A stretch of 64,000 bases of DNA from Eutrigla gurnardus (Eukaryota > Chordata > Actinopteri > Perciformes > Triglidae). Positions 49,960 to 63,525 of the stretch are shown piece by piece (within the stretch, counting starts at the first letter, position 1; every line of letters begins with the position of its first letter). Location: positions 4,594,395 to 4,658,394 of the forward strand of contig OY741280.1 of the NCBI GenBank assembly GCA_963514095.1, read 5' to 3'. A program made the position numbers and the translations under genes. The notes under the pieces are model-generated. The model had not been told where the DNA came from and searched no databases. It saw only the letters and a program-made list of their open reading frames with translations.

Positions 49960-52900
49960 GAGAGAGAGATAAAGAGAGACGTGAGGTGGGTGGAGGTCAA
50001 TGACTTACACAGATGCAGCTGTTTGAAAGGTTTTAAGCTGTTGGAGAACAAAATAACCACAACTGCAAATGGAAGTTTTGAGACAGACACTGCAACTCCT
50101 TATTGTTGTTGCCTGGATACCATTCAGTGGGAGACTGTCTGTTGCCTGTGAGATCGGCTACTGAGAAGTTAACTGTGCCACAACAGACACACACAGGCCA
50201 TCTGGCTGCTTGCAGTGAACCCGCTGCCAAATCTTCCCTAATTGCCGTAAGGGTTGCAAAGTTAATAATTCCAATTTTCTTTTTGTTGACATCTGTTGAG
50301 GGCAGAGAAACACGCGTTCAAGTCAGTTCGGTTAACAGTGTGAAACGCTGACCAACAAATAAAATACTTGAAACTGAATAACATGAAAAGGAATAAATAA
50401 TAAACTATGGCATCATTCTTACCCCCCCCCCCCCCCCCCTCTATTTTCCTCCTCTTTACTTTCACTTTTTTTTGTAAATACGTCTATTTTGTTGTTTTGT
50501 CACTGATAAATGAATAATGAAATAAAATAAATAAAAATGTGCAGTAACATCAATCAGCAGAAAGTCTCCATGGCAACACCTACATTGACGTTTGCCAGAA
50601 GAGTGATAAGGTTCAACAACAAGGGGACCTGTTCATCAACAACACTGCTAAACATCACCATGGTCATAACTCCACAGCGTACCTGGAGCTAAGCAACAGT
50701 CACACAAAAACGCTTGATTACATGGACAAAAACATGTCGGCCATCGATTACCTCGACTGCCACAGTCTCATAATCAAGCAGAAAGATTTTGACCCTTCTC
50801 AACAGCTATGCAAAGACCCTTCAGCTCGGCGGGTCAGGGATGACGATCCCCTTCTGGGACCTCCTCGGCTCTGGCCAGCCCTCGGCGGTGTACTCCCTCC
50901 GTGGCCCCCTGAGCCCAGGTCTCGTGTCTGGATTTGGTACTCGCTGAGTCCTGCTCCCACTGCGACCGGGTTGGACGGTCCTCAGTGCGTCGAGGGTCTG
51001 CGCCAATGTTGACAACCCACCTGACAAGTCTTCAAACACAGACTCCATCTTGTTAACCGTCTATAGAGGGTCGGAGGTCCACCCACCAGTCTCACAAAAC
51101 CCCAAGGGAAAACACTGGACTTTTGTTGATTTATAAACTAACAGATTTATTCCTACAGTTTCTCCTTTCACTCTTCATAAGCACTAAATAGGTGTATCTG
51201 TGTCCTCTAGCACTGATGTACGATACACACATGAGAACCTGGTGAGCTTCATAGACCATCTGGGCTCTGACTAAACGCTTAGTCATATCAGATGACATAT
51301 TTTTCTACAGGAAAAATAGGAGAGACAGAGCAAAAAGCAAATCTTATTGCATCCCTCCAAGTGAGCAAAACTTGTCTGAAGGACTCAATACTACTATGAG
51401 AACCCCCATCAAGCTTTCATTGCCCCGCCTCGACTCCATGTCACACAAGTGTAACAGAGCTAAAGAAGAGAGGAAATTGTAATTGTCCTCCCACGTTTGA
51501 TTTGTTTCTACATTAATCTGGACATGAGATTAAATACAAAAATACCAAAATCCAAGAAAATTCCAATTGTAATTGAAACGACGCGTTGAGAGAGTGTGTT
51601 GCCATCGTCTGCACTTTGTCTGCTGTGTTTACCATCGTCACAGCCGGTCTTCTCACTCACTGATTCGCTAGTCAAGGGCTAGCACTCCACCAATGAGATT
51701 GGTCAGACTGAACGACCTGGTCGTGGCCGAATCGACGTGTGAAATCAACTGAGAAGAACGCCGACGGCTTTGACGAGGGCCGATGGCACAGAACACACCG
51801 AACAGACTGGTGTCACCGACCTCGGCAGACTGTCCTGGTGTGTCAGATGGCAGAATCCTGCAAGAGGAAGCTGGATTTTGAACATAACCAAGTGAAAAAA
51901 TCCGCCGCCGTGTTGCCAACTCTTTTCCAATGAATGCAGCTGCGGGCACGAGCTCCAGAAGTCACAAAGTCTGCAACGCCGACAGCCCATCCCTTCAGGC
52001 CTCAAAACCATCATCTTGAATGGAAACACGGCTGTTGTTAGTCCTCACAGCTGCCAACCAGCAGCTCGTGGAAGACTGTGGTGACGCTCAATGAGAGCGC
52101 AGGCAGAGCGGGTTCAGGCAAGCAGGCAGGTAACATACAAGCAGGTAGCCCATCAAATCATGCATTGGAAGGGCTTTCTGTCCTGTGACAGCCACAGACC
52201 CCGGAGCATTTCACATATCGATTGCTGTTGAGATGATTCAACAAATAAAGCAAGGTTTCTAAAACACATCCCTAGCTTTAACTTGAAGAGAAACTTGATC
52301 TGTGAGCTCACACACAAAGTAAAACAATGTATTCCTTCCAGCTCACCAGGGACAGGAGCAGTGTGGTTTGAGGACGGGTCCTGAGGCTTTGGAGGAGGCA
52401 GGGGTCCGTTCCTCTCCTCCTGCACCGGGCAGCCCTGCAGACCACAGACATAAAAAAAAAGCTTTTTTTTTTCAAAACAAAAACAAGCAAATGACGGTTG
52501 CGTTCAGTGAATAAAAGGAATCTGTGCCTTTAAAAGTGAAGCAGATGGCGAACGAGCAGCAAAGCAAGCGAAGATAAAAGCAAAAACGTATCCATCTTTC
52601 AGACGCTCCAAAGGAAAATCAACACAGATGGCTTGAACAAATCAGAGGCCCACCTTCTCGTCATCCTCCTCTTCCTCCTCATCCACGAAGGCGAAGGACT
52701 CCCAGCTGTGTTTGTGAGACTGCTCCTGTAGGCTCTCGCCCTGAATCCAGATCCAGGTAAATAGATCCATACAGACAGGTGGTGTCACAATATCACAATA
52801 AAATCACGTGTGAAATAAAACTATTATACCGTGTGTAACAGCTGAGCGTTATTTGAAGTTGGGATTTTTACATAAAACTAAAAAGTGGAACTCAAATGAA

Positions 52901-55900
52901 AAATACCATCGTAAACTGAACAAAAGTGACTTCCTTTAAGAACTAAAGCTGAAAATATCGCCTGGTTAGAAAACCAAATGAATTAATTTCTCTCAACTTT
53001 GGCGACATAGAAATTGAACGGACTAAACATTCCAGGAGATAGATGTGCCGCAATTGCTTTCCAATTAACTCCTATTGTTTTTCAAACGCAGTCTCATCTT
53101 ATAGATTTGAATAAAGAGAACATTAAATAATATTGCAGTAAACTAAATGCCATTTAATCAAGATATTCAGCTATCTAACGTTAACAAACCGGGTGTGGTC
53201 GTGAACGAGGACTCGGGTTGGTTCCCAAATCGACTTTATGGCCATTCGTACACAGTTCTCCAACCGTGTATATGATAATCAGTTACTTTAATATCTGCAT
53301 ATAAATGATTAAATGTACCGTACACAATCCACCATCGGCTAACCGCCCAACACTGCAGGTTTGCCTGCAGAGCAGCGTCTGTGATGTGGCGATGCACTCA
53401 TTTCATTGTCATCACCTGCGAACCCTACCAGCAGGGGGCCGGTTAAGAGGAGTGAGCGAGGAGTAAGCAGGCAGCAAACGGCAGTATAAAACAGAAAAGG
53501 TGTTTTTGAGAAAGTGTGAAGAGGTGCTTGAATATTCAGCCATAATTGAGCACCTAAAATATTATGACGTTTGTTGCAACAGGATGAGAGATTTGTTAGA
53601 GAAAAACACAGAGCTATCATACCTCTATCAGGAGCCTCCTCTCTGGTGATAGCCACCAATCACAGAGAGCCAGAAGCTCCAACCTGTCGATGCTGCCCAA
53701 TAGGATCATAGAATCTGGAAACAGGAAGAGGAAACATGATGGTCACTGGGGTGCATACCAAGTAGTGGTGTGTGATACTGCAAGATTTGGCATCGATCCC
53801 ATACCAAGTAAATACAGGGCCAGTATCGCTGATTCTGATACTCTTTAATAATTAAAGCTATGATCTACATTCTGAAAATCAGTTGAGCCTCTGAAACAGA
53901 TTTGAAAAAAGCCGAACCCCTCCCCTGAGTGTTCCACGATTCAACGAGGCGGGATGACGAGGGGATTGGAGGGTACGAGCCAATGGGAGCCTTCCGGAGC
54001 AATGGCTCCCATTGGTCAATTTCTATGCAGACCTACGGCTGATAGACTGAATGGATTTTATTTTGTTCCAAATCGTGGACCATAGCTTTAAAGTGGATGC
54101 ATCATCAAATTGCTAAATCTGAATGAATTTTCATGACCTTTAAGTGTTTTTGTGATTTTCCCTTAATTCCCTAAATTATTAATTAGTTAAAACCCAGGAA
54201 GCTTATATGTAAATAGAAAATACTTTATTATCAAACGCTTTAGCCTGGCGCTGCTGGGTCACGTGACGGTACAACATGGTCGCCACTTTGATGAAACAAC
54301 AGTGCATACAGGAGACAAACTGAAACTAAAGTATCAATACCAACATTGATATCTGTATTATTGATTTATTAGATCGATCCGCCCACCACTAATACCAAGT
54401 CTCTGAAATCTGTTAAGGTTAAACCTTCTCTCATAGATACTAAGATTCGGTCCCGTATAGCTTAGTGTGTATGTGATGGCAGTTACCTTATAACCCAGAC
54501 TAGACGTAACATCATTAACATGACATTTTGCTTCATGGCAACTGTTCAGATTGAATGAATGTTGTTTGTGTTACCTTTCGAGTCGACCAGTGGGATTGAA
54601 TTGAGTGAGGAGGAGTCCAGCAGGAGTTTGACCTCCCTGTATGTGGACTGAGACGATATGAACTTCACCTTCCTCACCATGATGTCTTCTACAAAGATGT
54701 TGTACTGGCTACGGGACACACAAACAGATGCAGTCATGGTCGACTAAAAACTTCTTCTCACATTAAAGAAATACATTCAAATACGATGGGGAAGTATCTG
54801 TGTTACCCATTGCCTTGTGAAATCTGCACAAACCTCATGTGTCCAAAGCCAAGCTCTGGCAGGTACGGTAGCTTCTTGACCTGGATAATGGAGTCGTACA
54901 GGGAGGGCTGCAGGCCCTGGGCCACCATGTTGGCCAGGATTACTGCCACCATCATGGGTAGGATGTGGGAGATCTGGCCTGTCAGCTCAAAGCAGATAAC
55001 CGCCGTGGACACCGTGTGAGTCACAGCCCCGGTCAAAGCTGCCGCTCCTGTCGAGAGACGTGGGATGAGGGTGATGAAAAATAGATGAATAAGAACGTAT
55101 GTGGGGGCGAGAGGAAGCAAGCAAAGGGTCAAAAGAAAAATACTAAAGAGGGAGAATGATTCCAAATAAAAAGGATGAGACTAAGGACAGAGTTGGGAGG
55201 GAAGGAGTAACCGAAGGAAGCGAGGATCAAGGGAGAGGGAAAGAGGAGGGATGTGCTTTGTAGGACAACAACAGAAGGGGGATTGAAGGAAGGCCACGTT
55301 TCTGGGTCGCTGGCTGAGGTGAGGACAGCAGGAAGAACCCACTATGACATTTAACTGTCAGAGCAGTGGCCACATGCTCTGATCGGGGGGCGACAAAGAA
55401 GGGGAGGACGACTTGACAACGACAGGAAGGAGGAGCACGGAGGTCGACAGGAGAGGAGGAGACGTCGGAGGAGAAAGAAGACGACAGAAGTGGCGGGGGA
55501 GAGGGTTGACAACATCCTGACCACCGCTGACAAACCGAGGTGGACAGTAAAGGGGGAGAAAGGGGAGGACAGGGAGGAGGCAGAGGGGAGGCCGACAGTA
55601 AGCCTTTGATGATATGGGTCTTAAAATATGCAGTACTGATTGATACGTGTTTTTATGAGGGAGGATGTGTACGACGATGACATTACATACTGTTAGGTAG
55701 AGCCGAATACCATTTTTTGGGCCTCGGAGCTTCGGTAGAAACCTCAGCAAATATTCGAAGCTGGGGACGGAAATCAACCTGCAGCGTGGGATGGTGGTTA
55801 CTCTTGGTTAGTAGGCAGCACATTCCCCCCGTGTCGTGACGTGGACAGTGTCTCCTCTACTCTCCTGCACATCACGCCCAAAAGCCGGGGAACACTGCGG

Positions 55901-56982
55901 CCTGCAGCTTCTGCTCAGCGTCGGCCCGAGCACGACGGGGATTAAGCTCTAACATATGCAACAGTGATTGGGACTCTGGCTCGTCTTCATGACGTTCTTG
56001 GCTGAGATTTACGCCGTGAAGCTGCACCACATTCTGTTACTCTACACTAGCTGTATGTATCGTCATTTGTTATTGAATAAGAAGCTTTTTTACTGAGGGG
56101 TTAAAAAAGAAACGTACTACTTGTATATCAACAATTTAAATACCTTCCTAGTGAACAGATATCTGAATAGTGGAATATTTGGGTCCAGCCCGACTGTTCT
56201 GAGGTCTAATGGCTGGTTCCCTGCATGTTACAATGTCCCAGTCACAATTTGAGATCAGATGGAAACAAAAGTTGGAGTTCTCAATATGCTGACAGCACAT
56301 GACTCACTTAAGGAGAGAAAAGGTTGCCAAGAGGCTGAAAGGGAGACTAACCAATGACTGCGTACCCTCCGGGGATGATGCGGTAAAGGATGCCGTCAAA
56401 CACGATCCCATGAGGAAACAGCGTGGCCATGATCTCCCCGACCAGCCGACCGAATGCAGCTCCTACAAGAGAACGTTTCAAACTGTTTAAAGTCAATACA
56501 CTTTCAAAATAAAAGATCTACCATGAACGAGCTCTGGCTAACTGTACGCTCTCCACTAGCACCTCATTGGTACTGTGCAAGTACCTAAAGAGAGGGCTCA
56601 TCTCTGTCTGGAGTCGTACATTACATACAGTAGTGATTGGGCAGGATGTACCGAGCAGGTAGCGAGTGACACATGATGCAGTCATTATCATATTAATGGT
56701 GAGACATCTGTATTATAGATTTAAAAAAAGAGAAAAGAATATCACCAATCAACTTGCCAGGCTCTGTTGTTCTCTAAAGTGAATTTCTGATGCATCACCA
56801 AAGCAAAAAGTGACAGCAGATGGTGGAAGGCCTAATTAAACTGTCCGTCTAAAACACCAATAAAGACAGAGAAATGTCTTCAACAGCGAGGAACGTGCTT
56901 TTTCTCACAAAGTTCCACTAATGATCTCATTTAAAAGTTTGGAAAATGTTGATGTTTGGCCACATTTTAAAACCACAAAGAG

Positions 56983-57046
<64 letters not shown>

Positions 57047-60000
57047 ACAACACGACCCGCCACATTAAGAGCTAAGTTTATTCATTTGGAGTTGTGGCTG
57101 GTAACGATGAATATTTTAAAGTGAAACAGTGTAAAGGTCACGCTCCAAAGCCTTTCACAGGACAAAAACAAGAGTTGAACTGCAAACTACTGTAAATAAA
57201 CACTGAGTGGATATGTCACTGGCAAGCTAACAAGAACCCTGAAAGCAGAACATCAGTCTGTTCAGATAGAACTAATTGGGAGCCTAATTAATCTCAGCAT
57301 GGCATGCAAGTTCACCAGGGATGAAAAGAATTTGGGAGTATCTCCTTTTTAGATTTTTTATCCCTGGCAAAGACATAAAGTTACAAAATTATACATTTTA
57401 CTGGAGGTGACCACAATTAGTCGACTCTTCGGCGTTTCCATCTAAGGAGTTTGAATTGACACATATGGCAATGAACTAAAGGATCATTCATCTAGGGCTG
57501 CCACTAATGACTCATTCAGTATTGATTCACCATCAAATATTTTGCCAAATAACACAAATAATGTATTCATCTCGTTAGCAGACCAGAGAGCTGAATTGAA
57601 ATGAAGTTTGCATGCATAGAATTTGGGTATTACACTACTACCCCCCCCCCCCCCCCGTTCATAGCAACATAAATGATTCATAAGCTCTACACTAAAATAA
57701 TCACATTGTCGCCATGCTTATCCAAACCCAGCTGCAGGAAATACATGCGACAGGTGCTTTTGCTCACCCAGTATGAAGACGGGCATGAAAGCCCCGGATG
57801 GAATGGGCATGGTGGTGGCCACGGCAGACATCCAGAACTGCGAGACAAGAAACATGCAATACTGTTCAGATAGGGGCACGAATAGTAACAAATAAAAAAC
57901 AAACTGTGTTTAAACCGGAAACAACAGCATCAAAAACGTGTCCAAGCGTTGTGTCGATGTGTTTGTGTCCGAACTTAAATCAGCGTCACCATTCTCAGAT
58001 TGAAACCTGCTCCACAGTCGGGCAGAAATCGAGTCACGACCCCGTCATATGATTCAAGGGCAAACAGGCCGTCGGCTATTGTTCTCTCCTCTGAAGTGCT
58101 TGTGTGGAGAGCTCTTGTTGTCTCCGTGTTTGCATTGGAGTGGGAGAACAACATCCTTCTATTTGGTCACAGCTCGATGAGTTGCAGAAGTGGAGAATCA
58201 GGAAGGTTTGTGTGTATGCGGTGGGGGGAGGTGGGACCCAAATCGCCCGTGGGGCGTCATTGAGCAAGGCACTTAATCAACAGCTGCTGCGGAGGATGGT
58301 GCCGCAGCTCCGCTGGGTGCTGGAGAGGCTCACGGATGAAAACAAACTGAATCAAATATGCAAACTCCTCCGCAGGTTGAATGAAGAGCTAAACTCACTT
58401 CAAATGTCACTTAGACTGTTTGTCTCCAAACAGTTTCTGCACTCATCAGAATGGAACTTCAAAATAGCTCCTCCTAATAGCACAGCCTGCTCTCGGCTGC
58501 AGAGTGCTCATCAGCGATAATGATCACCTTTACTCAAACTCTGGATCTGTGTGTGTGTCTGACACAGTGTGTCCCTTCCCAGGCACCACACACTGGGCTT
58601 TCTCATTTTTTGATTTGAAAGGAATCGTGCGAATGACGCCACACCACCGTTCTAGCGGTCCAGATTAGCATTCTATCTTTTGTCATCGTCGTTTGAGAAC
58701 TTAATTGCTGCGGTACGAGATAAAAACTCATTAGCACGTCTCTCACAAGGCGGCAGAGGACCGAGCTCACAGTCTTCTCTCCTCTCTTTGTGCCCCGACT
58801 GTCACACACATTCGTGCAGAAACACACACTTTCATCAGTGTCACAATTCCTGAGATAGATGGGAGCAGAAACACCCAGACAGAGTTAGCTCCGCCGTTCG
58901 ATGGAGAACTATGTGGGGATGGAGTGAAAATAAAAGAGGAAATGTGTGCGTGTGACACAGAGAAATGGAAGTAAAAACAGTTATTGTCACGGAAAATATG
59001 GACTGAAGGACCTGACGCACCTTCCTTGGTCAATAAATTAAAGATATCCTATAAAAGACGAAACCATCCAATAAAGAAGCTGTGTTTTAGTTTTGTTAAA
59101 AAGCTGTAGAAACATTAAAAAGCTATCACACCCGGCGAGACAGATGGTAACGTCAGTCACCTTAAAAACAAAAGGTTTTTGACGGCCTTTAACTTTGTGC
59201 TGTTTTGGAGAAAATATATGTGATTTATCAGTCAATTTGTTATTATGAGTTACTACAACGGAATTTAAATTCTCCATGAAAGAAAAGTTTAAAACATGTC
59301 TGTGTACGGGTCACCGATAGTTCTTAGAAAGGAAGGGAATTGGGATTGACAGGTCAGACATCCTGGAAACCACGACCTCTCTATTTTGTTTTTATTTACT
59401 GTATATTGTCTAGTTTATAATCGGTAACCTTGAATGTAAGAGACAGACAACAAATATATCCCTGAACAATATTAATCTTCTCCGCTGCAATATTCAGACA
59501 TAGCTGGTAAAGCTGAACCCCTGCTCTACCAATATACCCTTTTGCCTTCAATCGTTTCGACTTACATGAAGGTACACATTCTTCCACTTGCCGATGTTCA
59601 CCGCCGCTGCTGAGGAACAATCTTGGTGCTTATGTTGCCGTATGCAGTAAAAACAGAGAGCAATTTAAAGGCTGGTGGAGCCACTCTAAACAACTCAAAC
59701 GAGCGGCGCCCTGTCTGAAACCGTCCTCCTTGAAAATAAACCATTGCTAATGTTTTCTCAGCTGATGAAAAAAGAATGAGGCATTGTATCCGCCATTTTC
59801 AGCAAGATTGTCACTGGTGATGTCATCATGAAATGTGCACACAGGTTTTTTTTATCCTGTTGGAGTTACATCCTGTGTGCACACAGACTGTAGCATTTGA
59901 CTAGAACTGGTCCCAGAACAGATTCATCAACATTTGTTTTAGCCAAACTGGTCCTCGACTTCTAATGCAAAATTACGACGGCGTATTAGGGCCACTGAAG

Positions 60001-63000
60001 AAGAAGAAGAAAAAAAAAAACAGAGCAGAGAGAGGTGGGCAATATTCTGAGAAAAAAAAGTTGCAAATTAAAAACTAGCAAATTTGCGACTTTATAAAGT
60101 TTAGAAATCGCAAATTTGTATTACATTATCACGATGACAACAACCGGCATATATGCTAAAATCCTATGAATTTCGCATTTATTTTTCTAATAATACATCA
60201 CAACGTGTGACAATGCCTTGTTAAGGTATTAGGGTGATGCCTGTTGATGGTTATTGTTTGTCATCTTATGGGTGTTTATTGATCGGGCAGTTGGGGTGAA
60301 TACTAGCAGTAGCTTTCACTTGTTGTCATAGCAACGAATATGCCGTGGTACAAAAGACAAAGACATTCAGTAATAATTTGACTTCTCTAGTCTAATCCTG
60401 TGTAAGGCAACGGGAGATGGTGAACAGTGGCAGAGAGTAGCACAAAAACATGGAGGACGGAGAGGAAGCGCCCGAGTGAGTGTTTGACGATGTATTAGAA
60501 AGAAGCTGACAGCAGCAGAAGGTGACAGGAAAGCAGAAAAACACAGCGAGTGTGTTGTGATAGGAGTTTGACCAGCCAGCTGCTCTCGGTTTTGGTTGAA
60601 TTAAGTTTTCACCACGGGGAGCCGCTCTGCCCAACTGAGACCCACTAAGACTACACTGATGCAGTGACGCTCAGCAACGGGCTTTAATATCCCGTTCATA
60701 GGATTATTTCTATGGCATTTCTGCCTAATTTGAATTCAGACAGCAGAAAGAAACAGACGAGTACACTTTAAATAAGACAAATGGATTTTAAGTGATTTTG
60801 GAAAACAGAGAGTGGATCCAGGAAAATGATGGACCATTGGAAATCTTAGATGCGTACATTCTAAATTAGACAGTTATTTCTGGTACTGGGATTATAGGTG
60901 GAAGATTATTAAGATTTACACTGGGTTGTCTCAGGTTGGAATCCCAAGAAAGGGCAGTTCAATCCTGACTGAACACATGACCTGACAATGCTGATATACA
61001 ATGCGTTGTCAGATATTGAGAAAGAATGCCAAGCAAATACCGATGTGATCAAAAACATTGTGTAGACTGAAGAGTTTGGGTTTGTATTTGCTGAGAAAGT
61101 TGTCTGCTCAGCTTGAGCTCTTGAGAAGCTGCATATTTTTGGTCAAACAGGAGGCAGCCAACAGCTTGGTGCTGTTTTCTGCAGCAGCCGACAGACTGTA
61201 GGCGGGTCAGGACACCGAGTATTTAGAGAACACACTGTGTCTGTCTGTGTTTTTCCATACATGAAATTCGGAGGCTCTGGTCACAGATGAAGACGAATAC
61301 TGGGGTTGGACAGATTGTCCAGAAAGCAAAAACAGTATGGTGATCAGGAGGCTGAACACAAGAAGGCCCACCCTTTGCCTTCGAAACAGCTTTGATTTTT
61401 GGAGACGCATTTCTGTTTAATTCAAGTTAAAGGAGTACTTTGCATGAAGCTTTGCATCATTAGAAACCTTGTAGTATTTTTGAATGGTCGTGCATCATTC
61501 CCTCATTTCCCAGAGATGGAGATCTCCGTGTATCTATTCTGAAAAAGAGCCTCCGATGACACAAATATCCTCATGTTGCATCATCAGAGGCTCTTTGGTT
61601 AGAGGGGGTGAGACTACAACACTAGTTCCTCATGTTTTCAACCCGCCTATAGGGGGCAGCACCCACTGGGACTACAGACCTATTACAGACCAGTGGTGGG
61701 ACCCACTTCACACTTGGGGTGTGAGCGGAACTGGACCGGTCTTTTAAGAATAAAAATGCCACTCGTTGCCACCGAGTCGGTCCACGCTCGCCCTTGCCGC
61801 TGCCGATCAGTCTGCAATTGAATTACATGTTGACACGCTGTCTCAGCTGTCGCTGGCTGCTGCTGCAGGAGGAGCTGGTTTGGCTAGCGGCACACTGAAA
61901 CTAGCTTTCTAGCTAGCTAGCCAGATATGCTACAGATGAAAGCTAGCGACCTAGTGTGCAGCGAATCAAAGAAACAGGCTAATGGCATGTATGGTTTAAG
62001 TGATGCCAAACATCAGACATGGTTGCGTTTAAATGTGAGGCAGAGTCCTAACTGGGTGACTGAAGTGGACAATGTGGACATATTGATTTCAGCTGCATTT
62101 AAAATATGACTGGATATTGAAAAAAACATGACAAATAACTTCAAATAGCTTATCTTAGCTCATCAACTTTTGGAAAATGTTAACCTTGTAGATTAAGGTG
62201 CTCAACTTCCATCTAAACGTCTGGGAAATTAGTCATTTATTCATTCTGGAAAAACCTTCTACAGTTTTGAGCACTTCATTATAATTATGTATGGAATGAG
62301 GAACAAGATTACCCACTAGATTAGTCTTCCACGTCCTGGTGTACTGCATACTGAACTGGCTGCAGTCTGATATTAGATGTGGAAATGTTCAGTAAAGGTA
62401 AGACCAAATTAAATCCTGTTTATTTGGGCCTGTCAATGTGTCTATACATCTTAGAGCACCCAACCGTGTTACAATCATCAGGAGAAAACTATATTTTGGA
62501 GGTAGGCAGAGACCTAAAAAAGATGACACTAATTGATGCTGATTTTTTTAACGTGGCTCATCATTAATTGATGGTGAGTCATGCTGCTGCCAGTGTTGGT
62601 GCTCTCTTCTCTTTTTCTCTTTCTGTTTGGGTCTGGTGATTTTTGGATGGGGGAGTAATGATCCCCAGCTATTACGAGCCGGTCATCAAGTTCCTTTTGG
62701 ATGAGGTCCTCTTGTCTGACATTGTCCGGACGATAATGAAACCACTCATTCATTTGTATGGGCGGTGGCACTTACAACTGCAAATTCCGGGGGTGGACTT
62801 AAAAAATGTCATGGGACATTACACTGGCCATGCAGTGCCTTCGTAAGACCATATGACTCCCACTAGACAGCTGGCCAAGTAAAAACGCACCAGACAGCTG
62901 TCAGCTTTCAGATTATGCATCGTTATATCAGTTAATTGCCCGATCTTCTCATTTTTGTAACTGATCATCACACTGCTTTTGTCTTTCAACCTTTTAGTTG

Positions 63001-63259
63001 CACGATGCTGCTTTGAAGTTTCACTGCTAAATCTAAGGTGATGCATTTATTCTGGTTCATGCAGCTGCTTTATTATGATTTAATTATCAATTGGGTTGTT
63101 CATAGTGTGTCAGCGATTATTTGTCCACCTGTGTGCACGCTGCGGGATTTCAAATTTGTTTTACAGCTCCATCATTTTTCTGCTGAATCACAGTCGATTC
63201 AGCACCCACAGCAGTGTTCATGTCAATGCCAATAACAACTGAGATAGCAAGAACTGTAA

Positions 63260-63324
<65 letters not shown>

Positions 63325-63484
63325 CTGCTTTCTAGAACACATAAGAATGCTATAACTGCTGGCAAGCACTGTTGACCTTGGACAGGAAGAAAAGGAGGAA
63401 TACTAGGACACACACCCGTCCATCCACACAGTCTTCTTCTCTCTTTGTGACCTGACAGTCAAACACATCCGTGCAGAAATGCAC

Positions 63485-63525
<41 letters not shown>

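Noticed and set aside
50821..51048. Additional clcn1 linker exon or retroelement gag
   Set aside because: Phase and splice sites do not fit; the needed linker exon is at 49785-49867. The gag resemblance is too faint to call.
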